Origin: Proteus hauseri ATCC 700826
Lineage (GTDB): Bacteria > Pseudomonadota > Gammaproteobacteria > Enterobacterales > Enterobacteriaceae
Direction of reading: 5' to 3'
DNA length: 44,699 nt
Assembly (NCBI RefSeq): GCF_001654965.1
Contig: NZ_LXEV01000008.1
Location: forward strand, 1 to 44,699
Shown here: in pieces, positions 22,298 through 30,546 of the stretch
Position numbering within the stretch: the first letter of the stretch is position 1
Layout: every line of letters starts with the position of its first letter
The notes under the pieces: model-generated
What the model was told of the DNA's origin: nothing
Seen by the model: only the letters and a program-made list of their open reading frames with translations
Database searches by the model: none
Translations under genes and position numbers: made by a program

Positions 22298-23800
22298 TTA
22301 GTCTAATTTAGGATGTTGGTCGATAAGTGCTTGGCGTTTTTTCTGTAATGTTTCAATTTCAGATTCGATATCTTCCACTCGTTGCTCAATATTATCATAG
22401 TGTTCAGAAAGAATTTCTTTTGCTTCTGATCTATCGGACGCCGCAGGTGTTGCACCACGTAACGGTTTATTTGCTGTTTCTGTCATTTTAATACCCGTAA
22501 TTAAACCGACAATAGCTACAACCATCAGATAATATGCAGGCATATATAAATCACCCGTGGCTTCAACTAACCATGCCGCCGCAGTTGGTGTCGCACCGGC
22601 AATTAATACAGAAATATTAAATGCGATAGCTAATGCACTATAACGAATATGTGTTGGGAATATGGCGGGTAAAATTGATGCCATAACACCGGTAAAGCAG
22701 TTGAGTAAAACGGCAATAATTAATAATCCTAAGAAAATTAAGCCAATTTCATCGCTGTTAATCATCATAAAGGCCGGGTAAGCCAAGACAAATAATCCGA
22801 TACTACCAATAATAACGAAAGGCTTACGACCAATTTTATCGCTTAATAAACCAATTACAGGTTGGACAAATAGCATCCCCATCATAATTGCGATAATAAT
22901 TAATACGCCGTGATCTGCTGAGTAATTAAGATTGTGAGATAAATAACTCGGCATATAAGTTAATAACATATAGTAAGTGACATTAGTTGCGATAACTAAA
23001 CCGACACAAACAGATAAGCTTTTCCAATATTTTGATGCAATTTCACGTAAAGAGACACGAGGTGGATTTTCGATAGATTTACGGTCATCTTTATTCATTT
23101 CATCAACGTGTTGTTGGAATGCTGGCGTTTCTTCTAAAGCATGACGCAGATATAAGCCAATAAGACCTAAAGGCAATGCTAAGAAGAACGGAATACGCCA
23201 TCCCCACTCATGAAACGCAGTTTCACCCAAGGTTGTTGAAATTAATACAACGACACCTGCACCTAAAACAAAGCCGGCGATAGAACCAAAATCTAACCAA
23301 CTTCCCATAAATCCACGTTTACGGTCTGGTGAATATTCTGCGACGAAAATAGCAGCACCTGAATATTCGCCACCTATTGAGAAACCTTGTGCTAATTTAG
23401 CAAGTAACAGCAAGATAGGTGCCCAGATACCGATGGTTTCATAAGAGGGGATCAGACCGATAGCAAAGGTACTTAGCGCCATAATAATGATGGTGACAGA
23501 CAATACTTTTTGTCGACCAAATTTATCGCCTAACATACCGAAAACAACACCACCTAATGGTCGTACGAGAAAGGGTACTGAGAAGGTGGCAAGTGCAGCA
23601 ATCATCTGAACACCAGGTGATGCGCCAGGGAAAAAGACTTGTCCTAATACATAAGCAAGGAAACCATAAACACCAAAGTCAAACCACTCCATCGCATTAC
23701 CTAATGCGGCAGCCGTGATTGCTTTTTTTAGTTTACTATCATCTATGATTGTTATGTCATTGATTTGTAATGGTTTATTTCTTTTTTTCTTCATTTTCAT
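22298..23800 (-). CDS. proP: Proline/glycine betaine:H+ symporter, osmosensor
   Basis: Major facilitator superfamily symporter that takes up proline, glycine betaine and ectoine on osmotic upshift. The 500-residue protein (the length of E. coli ProP) has twelve hydrophobic segments, LGNAMEWFDFGVYGFLAY, the MFS loop motif GMLGDKFGRQKVL, and VAEYSPDRKRGFMGSWLDFGS. The C-terminal tail from about residue 455, EHYDNIEQRVEDIESEIETL onwards, is the heptad coiled coil that tunes the osmotic set-point, so this is the coiled-coil class of ProP. A 757-bp spacer separates it from the divergent CysB-like gene. Confidence 0.97.
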   Translation of the reverse strand: MKMKKKRNKPLQINDITIIDDSKLKKAITAAALGNAMEWFDFGVYGFLAYVLGQVFFPGASPGVQMIAALATFSVPFLVRPLGGVVFGMLGDKFGRQKVLSVTIIIMALSTFAIGLIPSYETIGIWAPILLLLAKLAQGFSIGGEYSGAAIFVAEYSPDRKRGFMGSWLDFGSIAGFVLGAGVVVLISTTLGETAFHEWGWRIPFFLALPLGLIGLYLRHALEETPAFQQHVDEMNKDDRKSIENPPRVSLREIASKYWKSLSVCVGLVIATNVTYYMLLTYMPSYLSHNLNYSADHGVLIIIAIMMGMLFVQPVIGLLSDKIGRKPFVIIGSIGLFVLAYPAFMMINSDEIGLIFLGLLIIAVLLNCFTGVMASILPAIFPTHIRYSALAIAFNISVLIAGATPTAAAWLVEATGDLYMPAYYLMVVAIVGLITGIKMTETANKPLRGATPAASDRSEAKEILSEHYDNIEQRVEDIESEIETLQKKRQALIDQHPKLD

Positions 23801-24557
23801 ATTAAGTGACCTTTATTAAGGTATTAGTCAATTCTTGTTATTCAATTAATTAAAAGAAATGAAGTTACTATTTGATAGCGAGAAGAGTGAGTGATAAAGA
23901 TTCACTAAAAAACAGTCTACTTCTACATAGTTAAAAGAGTGATTTAAAGCTAATAGATAAGGAGATATTTATTGAGTATAGATGAGATTGACTGAAAGTT
24001 TAGGAAGTTTTTTGTGTTGTTTTGATATAACAAAACGTAGCCTCAAGATTAAAAATGTGATCTATAGCATAACGGAATTTGGCTTTTCTGTAAAATCGCA
24101 GAAGTTAATGCGTGTTGATTGGCTTTAATTTAGTGTTTAATTTTGGTGTCTTTTTTTATGTAATGGTATGTTTTTATTTGTATTTTATAGCAAGCTATTA
24201 TTTAAGTTAATTTTTTGACGCAGGATAATCCATTTATATACGTATTATGCATAATAAAAGAAGTGATAGTTCTCGTCGGTAATATACGGTAAAAATGCGT
24301 GATAGAGCGACTGTTAGCAAAATTAAAATGGCAATAATTTATTTTTATTTAGTGTTTCCTCGAATGATTAAAATAGATAAGTGGATAATAGAATAAATAT
24401 CGCTATTCTTATTAACAAAGCAGTATAAAGAATAAGAATTACTGTGTATAAAAACAGAGATGCAATTATACATTCTCAACTAAATATATTAAAAATAATC
24501 ATTTTATAAAACTAATAATTAACCACATATTTGTGCAGATTAACCCAGGTACCCCAA
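23801..24557. other. Long divergent spacer between proP and the CysB-like gene
   Basis: About 757 bp of AT-rich sequence without a supportable gene. It should contain the promoters of both flanking genes, but no clear -35/-10 pair stands out. The main structure is a 9-bp inverted repeat at 24405-24439, listed separately. Confidence 0.5.
24405..24439. promoter_or_regulatory. Inverted repeat upstream of the CysB-like gene
   Basis: ATTCTTATT (24405-24413) and AATAAGAAT (24431-24439) are exact complements separated by 17 bp. It lies about 120 bp before the regulator start, a reasonable place for a LysR-type autoregulatory site; this role is inference. Confidence 0.4.
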
Positions 24558-25571
24558 ATGAACATTAACCAACTGAGAAGCTTTGTTGAAGTCGTAAAGA
24601 ATAACTTCAATATTACCAATGCTGCGGAGAAGTTATATACCTCTCAGCCTACAATCAGTAAACAGCTAAAAATATTAGAAGATGAGCTTAGTGTTTCTTT
24701 ATTTGTACGTAAAAATAATAATCTATTGGCATTAAGTCCGATGGGAAAAGAAGTTCATAAAATTGCCTGCGATATTCTTGGGCAAGTGGATAAAATAAAA
24801 AGTATTGTTGCTGAAGAAGATCGTAATAAAAAAGTGGATTTGCATATAGCAACCACTCACACCCAAATTCGTTATTCACTTCCTAATGTAATAGATCATT
24901 TCCGCCGTTATTACCCTAATATTTCGCTACATTTTCATCAAGGGGCTCCAGCCCAATTAGCAGAAATGGTTAAAAACGGTGATGTCGATTTTGCTATCGC
25001 CACAGAATCTATGCATTTATATGAAGATTTGGTGACATTACCATGCTATCGCTGGACTCGTAGTTTATTAGTCCCCTATGACCATCCTTTAGCACAGTTG
25101 GCAGATGATGAGTTAGTTACGATAGAACAACTTGCACAATACCCACTTATTACTTATGTCTTTGGTTTTACCCGAGGTTCTAAATTAGACAAAGTATTTT
25201 ATAAAAATAATCTGAAACCTAAAGTCGCGTTAACGGCAACAGATACTGAAATTATTAAATATTATGTAAAGCGTCATCTTGGTATTGGTGTGATAGCCAC
25301 AGCGTCTTATGATGAAAAAGAAGATGGTGGTGCATTAAAATGTATTAATATTGACCATTTAGTCCAGCCAAGTTATACACATATTTGTTTGAGTAAACAT
25401 ACGCATATGAAAGATTATATGCATGAATTTATTTCGTTATATGCTCCTCATATTGATAGAAACATTATTCAAATGCCAGAACAATGGGAAACACAATGGC
25501 ATAGCAAAGAAGTCTATCAAGAGCTTCCTGATTTAAGTTCAGTGAGTTTAAATGGTAATGTTACAGAATAA
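24558..25571 (+). CDS. LysR-type regulator, CysB-like
   Basis: DNA-binding regulator of the CysB/Cbl branch of the LysR family. Residues 1-60 form the winged helix-turn-helix (AAEKLYTSQPTISKQLKILEDELSVSLF split over the fold). The effector domain keeps the CysB contacts for sulfate/N-acetylserine: Thr100 and Thr102 (ATTHTQ), Thr149 (FAIATE), Trp166 (CYRW) and Thr205, equivalent to CysB Thr202 (GFTRGS). It is 337 residues from ATG 24558 (the frame opens at 24531, but the family N-terminus MNxxQLRxxVEVV starts here). It is divergent enough from CysB to be a paralog. It converges on the M20/DUF3100 operon and probably controls it. Confidence 0.9.
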   Translation: MNINQLRSFVEVVKNNFNITNAAEKLYTSQPTISKQLKILEDELSVSLFVRKNNNLLALSPMGKEVHKIACDILGQVDKIKSIVAEEDRNKKVDLHIATTHTQIRYSLPNVIDHFRRYYPNISLHFHQGAPAQLAEMVKNGDVDFAIATESMHLYEDLVTLPCYRWTRSLLVPYDHPLAQLADDELVTIEQLAQYPLITYVFGFTRGSKLDKVFYKNNLKPKVALTATDTEIIKYYVKRHLGIGVIATASYDEKEDGGALKCINIDHLVQPSYTHICLSKHTHMKDYMHEFISLYAPHIDRNIIQMPEQWETQWHSKEVYQELPDLSSVSLNGNVTE

Positions 25572-25590
25572 TTTATCTTAGAAATAAGAA

Positions 25591-25622
25591 AAGCCCGTTT
25601 TTTGCGGGGGCAAAAGCGGGCT
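25591..25622. terminator. Terminator between CysB-like gene and M20 operon
   Basis: AAGCCCG pairs with CGGGCTT and the inner TTTTGC with GCAAAA around a GGGG loop. The minus-strand continuation TTTTCTTATTT is U-rich, so it mainly ends the M20 operon; the plus-strand side lacks a good U tract. Confidence 0.75.
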
Positions 25623-25642
25623 TAGGGCAGAATTGAGTGTGA

Positions 25643-26821
25643 TTAGCGAGTCAGAAGATTAACAAAAATCTGAGCACCAACTAATAAGCAATCATCATCA
25701 ACAAAATAAGGATTAGCGTGCAGGTAGTTATTGATACCTTTCGCTTGATTACCACTACCTAAAAAGAACATTGCACCTACTTTGCCTTTTGTCGCGTTAA
25801 CCATATAGCTAAAATCTTCACTACCTGTCATTGGTTTACCATTCGATTCAATATTTTCTTCAGGCAAGAAACGACGAGTAGCTTCCAGTAAACGCTGATA
25901 AGCCGTTGGGTGATTTACTACCGCAGGATAACCGGTTGCAGTTAACGTTGTTTTAAATCCACCAGCAGTACTACGCGCGACAATTTCTTCAAAACTTGTT
26001 TTGAGAATTTGGTTGGTATTTTCATCCATTGAACGAATGGTACCGCGAGCTTGTACGTGATCTGCTAATGCGTTAGGGATCGTCCCGCCATTGATCATGC
26101 CACAGCCAAATACTGCTGGGCTAAATGGATCTGTTTTTTTCGCAACAACGTAATCCATATAATCAATCAAACGGGTTGCTTCACGAATAGCATCTAAACC
26201 TTTATGCGGTGTTGAACCATGCGCTGAAACACCGTATACATCTAATGTCCACGCTGAACCATAAGATGACATCACTCCATCATTGAAACGGACACAACCT
26301 GTTTCGATGGCGGCATCATTATGAAGTGCATAAGTTTCATCAACGCCCTCCATACAACCTAGCTCAACCATTTTATCGGCACCAGGAATACGCATATCTT
26401 CTTCAGCCATTTGGAAAATAAAGCGTACATTAGCGCTCATTTCTTCACGGTTTTCTGCAAGGTATTTGGCACTGGTTAATGCGATAGTCATGTGTGTATC
26501 GTGACCACAGTTATGTGCACAACCTTGATGAACAGAACTATGTTCATTGTTGGTTAAATCGGGCATTTCTAATCCGTCCATATCAGCACGGATTGCAATT
26601 AATGGAAATTCTGAATTAACGATTAAATCTGCAGTAAATCCAGTATAGCCTTCAAACGTTTTAATTTGATAACCAAAACCTTCCATTAATTCACGACAAT
26701 ATTTAGATGTCTTATATTCTTCACCAGATAGCTCAGGTATTTTATGAAGATCTTGTCGTGTTTTTTTACTAAAGTCATTTAATTGAAATAGTTTTTCGCT
26801 GACGTTATATAAATTATTCAC
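25643..26821 (-). CDS. M20 family metal-dependent amidohydrolase
   Basis: Cytoplasmic di-metal hydrolase of the M20D type (hippurate / N-acyl-amino acid / IAA-amino acid hydrolase group), which removes acyl groups from amino acids. In the 392-residue product: Asp80 region IRADMDGLEMPD, Cys105-His107 in CGHDTH, Glu140/Glu141 in AEEDM, His167 in YALHND, and a C-terminal His in NYLHANPYF with the family's GSEDFSYM. A dimerisation (lid) domain lies between. GTG at 26821 shares its G with the TAG stop of the preceding gene, implying tight translational coupling. The substrate is unknown; the CysB-like regulator nearby suggests an N-acylated, possibly sulfur-linked, amino acid. Confidence 0.9.
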   Translation of the reverse strand: MNNLYNVSEKLFQLNDFSKKTRQDLHKIPELSGEEYKTSKYCRELMEGFGYQIKTFEGYTGFTADLIVNSEFPLIAIRADMDGLEMPDLTNNEHSSVHQGCAHNCGHDTHMTIALTSAKYLAENREEMSANVRFIFQMAEEDMRIPGADKMVELGCMEGVDETYALHNDAAIETGCVRFNDGVMSSYGSAWTLDVYGVSAHGSTPHKGLDAIREATRLIDYMDYVVAKKTDPFSPAVFGCGMINGGTIPNALADHVQARGTIRSMDENTNQILKTSFEEIVARSTAGGFKTTLTATGYPAVVNHPTAYQRLLEATRRFLPEENIESNGKPMTGSEDFSYMVNATKGKVGAMFFLGSGNQAKGINNYLHANPYFVDDDCLLVGAQIFVNLLTR

Positions 26822-27270
26822 TAAATTACTCCCTGGATACTAAAACCAATTTGAGCGACGATAGATGCCCCAAAGAAACAGCAGGTTGAAACAATCATGA
26901 AAATAAGAATAACTTTCCATGACATTTTTTTAAGTTCTTCTAATTGACCACCAACAGATAAACCTGCAAATGCTAATAACGGTACACAACAAGATAAGAA
27001 AGAAACTTTACCAATAGAATTAATAAAGAAATCTCTTACCGGTGTTTCTGGTAAGCAAATAATAATCCCGATAATAGTTGCATAAGCAAATGTCGGTAAA
27101 GATGACGGTAAATAATTTTTTGCAATGAGAGAAATAAATACCACTAATGACATAGCAATAAAGCTATCCCACATTGCATAAAGAGCGATCCCTGATGTTA
27201 ACGTTTGAGTAAACATTGCCAGTAAAATAGCAACGAATACGAATTTCATATCTATAATTATATTTTTCAT
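26821..27270 (-). CDS. Small integral membrane protein, partner of DUF3100 protein
   Basis: No family name recognised. The 149-residue protein has five likely membrane helices (about 8-26, 31-50, 58-74, 90-108, 117-139). The segment PLLAFAGLSVGGQLEELKKM near 97-116, glycine-rich and followed by a charged turn, looks like a transporter core element. ATG at 27270 overlaps the stop of the DUF3100 gene by ATGA, and its own TAG overlaps the GTG of the amidohydrolase. This coupling suggests a fixed-ratio membrane complex with the DUF3100 protein that serves the hydrolase; transport function is inference. Confidence 0.85.
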   Translation of the reverse strand: MKNIIIDMKFVFVAILLAMFTQTLTSGIALYAMWDSFIAMSLVVFISLIAKNYLPSSLPTFAYATIIGIIICLPETPVRDFFINSIGKVSFLSCCVPLLAFAGLSVGGQLEELKKMSWKVILIFMIVSTCCFFGASIVAQIGFSIQGVI

Positions 27271-28088
27271 GCTTTCTCACCTCTGGTACAAATCTTATAA
27301 ATTTTTTCTGAGAGAGGTAAACCTAAATAAGTTAATGAGAGTGCACCTAATGCTGAAGATAATAAATTTGATGCAGCTGCAACACTGAGAACTTGTTGTG
27401 CTAATGCTTCATCAAGGCCATTAATTAATGCGCCTGATGCGGCACTTAACATTGAGCCTGAACCCACACCTGAACCTGCTGCAAGTGCTAATGGATGTAA
27501 TCCAGTTAATGGTGCAATACTACCTAATACGCTGAACCATAATGTACCGATAACAGAACCACATAAATAAATGGCTAATACACCAATATATTCTTGTGAA
27601 CCAGTACCAAATTTACCTTGAATAACGGCAATAGAAGGTTCACGACTAATAGATGAACAAGCACCAATAGCACGACGACCAAAACCAAATTTAATGGCTA
27701 ATGGAACGGCTATTAATACAGGTAATAAGTTTCCGAGTTCCTGAACAAATAAAGGAATGCCGACACTTAAAATCATTTTAATATTAGGAACAATCATTCC
27801 TGCATATTGCGTACCTAAAATAAGTAGGCTGAAACCTACCATTTTACCGCAGAAGCCTTCTTCTTTTTCTGTAAATAATTTACCCCATACTTTAATTTTT
27901 TTACGGGTAAATCCAGCAGATATACACATACCAATAATTACAGCAAATAACATTGGTAGAATAGGTATTACTGCAATGCCAATCTTAATTTCTTTTTTAC
28001 CAATCACATATTGTGAGATAAATATTAAGAAAAGGACTGCCAGAATACTAATAAAGAAAACCTTTATTGGACTTCTACTTTTGTCCAT
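27267..28088 (-). CDS. DUF3100 domain membrane protein, probable transporter subunit
   Basis: Polytopic membrane protein, which I place in the DUF3100 family from memory of its features. The 273 residues contain hydrophobic segments at about 9-29, 36-58, 82-106, 116-133, 166-188 and 233-257. A conserved polar loop SSISREPSIAVIQGKFGTGS (145-164) and a Gly/Ser/Ala-rich stretch GSGVGSGSMLSAASGALI (206-223) resemble re-entrant hairpins of secondary transporters. GGAG lies 8 bases before ATG 28088. First gene of a three-gene operon with the small membrane protein and the M20 hydrolase. Likely a two-subunit importer for the hydrolase's substrate; this is inference. Confidence 0.82.
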   Translation of the reverse strand: MDKSRSPIKVFFISILAVLFLIFISQYVIGKKEIKIGIAVIPILPMLFAVIIGMCISAGFTRKKIKVWGKLFTEKEEGFCGKMVGFSLLILGTQYAGMIVPNIKMILSVGIPLFVQELGNLLPVLIAVPLAIKFGFGRRAIGACSSISREPSIAVIQGKFGTGSQEYIGVLAIYLCGSVIGTLWFSVLGSIAPLTGLHPLALAAGSGVGSGSMLSAASGALINGLDEALAQQVLSVAAASNLLSSALGALSLTYLGLPLSEKIYKICTRGEKA

Positions 28089-28166
28089 CCGTTAATCTCC
28101 GTGGAAAAATAAACAGGCTCTATTTTAGAAGAGAAAAAGCAAAAGGTAGCGTGACCAATGTCATGT

Positions 28167-28202
28167 TTATTTCATACCTCTTTTTCATGGGGTATGAAAT
28201 AA
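28167..28202. promoter_or_regulatory. Perfect 12-bp inverted repeat upstream of DUF3100 operon
   Basis: TTATTTCATACC (28167-28178) and GGTATGAAATAA (28191-28202) are exact complements around a 12-bp spacer. It is centred about 96 bp before the DUF3100 start and about 60 bp before the putative -10, a typical LysR-type activator position. Binding by the CysB-like regulator is inference. Confidence 0.55.
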
Positions 28203-28583
28203 TATAATGATGATAATTTTATTAACAAATTAGGTTAAGTTAAATTATTCAGTAAAGACAAGTGGTAAGGCTGAAATGAGTCAGCTTAATTGTTAATAAA
28301 AATAAGATGAGAGAAATTATTAATTAAAAATTATTTTAAATATTAAAATAAACCTATAAGGTTGTTTTGTCTAGCGTTGGATTATATTAATACGTTATTA
28401 ATGCGATATATTCTTATTTGGTGCGATGTTTCATTATTCTATCATAATTCTAATGAATGGATTTATTTATTAGATTTTCTTTATAAACATTTTACTGCCT
28501 AATTATCACTCTACAGTGACATTATTGTGATAGGTGTTATTCTTTATATTTGAGTTAGTAACAAAATTTTCTCTGTAAGCTGT

Positions 28584-28610
28584 CTCAAGAAAAAGAGTCT
28601 TTATCTTGAG
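28584..28610. promoter_or_regulatory. Palindrome in the poxB upstream region
   Basis: CTCAAGAAAAAGA and TCTTTATCTTGAG (arms of 13 bp, one mismatch) flank a single central G. It ends 67 bp before the poxB ATG. No U tract follows, so it is more likely an operator or a leader hairpin than a terminator. Confidence 0.45.
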
Positions 28611-28677
28611 CGAATAAAAGAGTAGGCAGTAAGCAGAGGCGTGAATGTAGGCCCAGAATAAAAGGAAAACTACCTCT

Positions 28678-30402
28678 ATGAGTAAGCAAACAGTTGCAAC
28701 CTATATTGCTAAAGTGCTTCATAATGCGGGTGTTAAACGTATTTGGGGTGTAACAGGTGATTCACTCAATGGGTTGAGTGATAGCTTGCGAAAAATGGGA
28801 ACTATTGAATGGATGGGGACGCGTCATGAAGAGGTTGCGGCTTTTGCTGCCGGCGCTGAAGCCGCAATAAATGGTGAGCTTGCAGTATGTGCTGGTTCTT
28901 GTGGGCCGGGAAATTTACATCTTATTAATGGACTTTTTGATTGTCACCGTAACCATGTTCCTGTGTTGGCTATTGCGGCACATATTCCTTCTGCTGAAAT
29001 TGGTAGTAATTATTTTCAAGAAACACATCCCCAAGAGCTATTTCGTGAATGTAGCCACTATTGTGAGCTAGTTTCGAACCCTGAACAAATTCCCCAAATC
29101 TTGGCTATCGCAATGCGTACCGCGATTTTAAAAAAGGGTGTTGCTGTTGTGGTATTACCTGGTGATGTCGCATTAAAACCTGCGCCAGAAGATGCTAGTG
29201 AGAACTGGTATCCGTTACAACAACCCCTTATCATGCCAAATCGTTTTGAAATCGAAAAGTTATCAGACGCGTTAAATAGTGCCAAGAATATTACGCTAAT
29301 GTGCGGTGCCGGTTGTGAACAAGCACACGATGAAGTCGTGAAACTTGCACAAACATTAAAAGCGCCCGTTGTACATGCATTACGAGGGAAAGAATATATT
29401 GAGTGGAAAAATCCTTACAGCGTAGGTATGACTGGACTGATTGGTTTTTCATCAGGCTATCATGCAATGGAGAATGCCGATACTTTAGTGTTATTAGGCA
29501 CCCAGTTTCCTTATCGCCCTTTTTATCCTTCAAAAGCAAAAATTATTCAGGTTGATATTAATCCAAGTAGTATTGGCTCACATTGTCATGTTGATATGGC
29601 AATGGTGGGTGATATCAAAGCGACGCTTAATGCATTACAACCTCGCCTAACAGAGAGAAGTGATACAACGCATCTTGATGCATCGCTAAAGCATTATGCA
29701 AAAGCACGCCAAGATTTAGATGCATTGGCTCAACCAAGTGAACGTGAACTTATTCATCCACAATATCTTGCTCGCCAATTAAGTGAACTTGCTGATGATA
29801 ATGCCATTTTTACTTGTGATGTTGGCACGCCAACTGTGTGGGCAGCACGTTATGTTGCTATGAATGGAAAACGTCGTTTATTAGGCTCATTTAATCACGG
29901 CTCGATGGCAAACGCGATGGCTCAAGCAATAGGTGCTCAGGCATTAGATAGAAAGCGCCAAGTGATTGCGATGTGTGGTGATGGTGGATTTACCATGTTA
30001 ATGGGTGACTTTATCTCACTCGCACAAATGAATTTACCTGTAAAAGTGATTATTTTTAATAACAGCGTATTGGGCTTTGTGGCAATGGAAATGAAAGCCG
30101 GTGGCTATTTAACAGACGGTACTGATTTACATAATCCTGATTTTGCAGCAATTGCGAATGCATCGGGTATTAAAGGTATTCGTGTTGAACAAGGTGAAGA
30201 TTTGGATAAAGCGCTAAAAGAAGCCTTAGCGCATGATGGCCCTGTGATTGTTGATGTCGTGACGGCAAAACAAGAGCTTTCTATGCCCCCTGAAATTAAA
30301 TTTGAACAAGCTAAAGGCTTTAGTCTTTATATGATGAAAGCCATTATTAATGGTAGAGGTGATGAAATTGTACAGCTCGCCAAAACCAATTGGTTGCGTT
30401 AG
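28678..30402 (+). CDS. poxB: Pyruvate dehydrogenase (ubiquinone), pyruvate oxidase
   Basis: Peripheral membrane flavoenzyme that converts pyruvate to acetate and CO2 and passes electrons to ubiquinone, mainly in stationary phase. The 574-residue protein (E. coli 572) has the thiamine diphosphate Glu51 (TRHEEVAAF), an FAD domain in the middle, the ThDP/Mg motif [14 protein letters not shown] to IIFNNS near 430-465, and the C-terminal lipid-binding peptide [18 protein letters not shown] ending AKTNWLR. The ribosome binding site AAGGA is about 11 bases from ATG, rather far. In E. coli poxB lies elsewhere, so its place here belongs to the rearranged block. Confidence 0.98.
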   Translation: MSKQTVATYIAKVLHNAGVKRIWGVTGDSLNGLSDSLRKMGTIEWMGTRHEEVAAFAAGAEAAINGELAVCAGSCGPGNLHLINGLFDCHRNHVPVLAIAAHIPSAEIGSNYFQETHPQELFRECSHYCELVSNPEQIPQILAIAMRTAILKKGVAVVVLPGDVALKPAPEDASENWYPLQQPLIMPNRFEIEKLSDALNSAKNITLMCGAGCEQAHDEVVKLAQTLKAPVVHALRGKEYIEWKNPYSVGMTGLIGFSSGYHAMENADTLVLLGTQFPYRPFYPSKAKIIQVDINPSSIGSHCHVDMAMVGDIKATLNALQPRLTERSDTTHLDASLKHYAKARQDLDALAQPSERELIHPQYLARQLSELADDNAIFTCDVGTPTVWAARYVAMNGKRRLLGSFNHGSMANAMAQAIGAQALDRKRQVIAMCGDGGFTMLMGDFISLAQMNLPVKVIIFNNSVLGFVAMEMKAGGYLTDGTDLHNPDFAAIANASGIKGIRVEQGEDLDKALKEALAHDGPVIVDVVTAKQELSMPPEIKFEQAKGFSLYMMKAIINGRGDEIVQLAKTNWLR

Positions 30403-30422
30403 TGACTAAAACTATGCTCGTC

Positions 30423-30493
30423 ATACTTCAAGTTGCAGGAGATTGACTACGTTCAGCTAGTCGCCTACCTGCAACTCGAATTATTTAGAGTAT
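30423..30493. repeat. Palindromic intergenic repeat (YPAL-like)
   Basis: A 71-bp element with nested inverted repeats: ATACTTCAAGTTGCAGG against CCTGCAACTCGAA and a terminal AGTAT, plus inner GACTA / TAGTC. The outer words strongly resemble the palindromic repeat scattered in Yersinia, Serratia and related enterics, here in a short form. It lies just after poxB. Family naming is from memory and needs a search. Confidence 0.65.
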
Positions 30494-30506
30494 AAATTGA
30501 AGATAA

Positions 30507-30545
30507 AATAACCTTATTAACATAAATCGATAGGGTTATTTTTTT
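30507..30545. terminator. Terminator between poxB and argE
   Basis: AATAACCTTAT (30507-30517) pairs with ATAGGGTTATT (30530-30540) as an 11-bp stem with one G-T pair, followed by T7. The A-rich opposite flank (U-rich on the minus strand) may also end argE. Confidence 0.75.
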
Positions 30546-30546
30546 A

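Larger units (their letters stand above)
28089..28677. other. Divergent spacer between DUF3100 operon and poxB
   Basis: 589 bp of AT-rich sequence with no gene seen. It holds two palindromes listed separately (28167-28202 and 28584-28610). On the minus strand TAAAAT (28122-28127) is a -10 candidate for the DUF3100 operon without a good -35, as is common for activator-dependent promoters. Loosely repeated ATTAATACG / ATTAATGCG occurs near 28390-28410. Confidence 0.5.

Noticed and set aside
27757-28095. 112-residue plus-strand frame opposite the DUF3100 gene
   Set aside because: Antisense to a membrane protein gene with clear start, ribosome binding site and operon context; the frame has no independent support.
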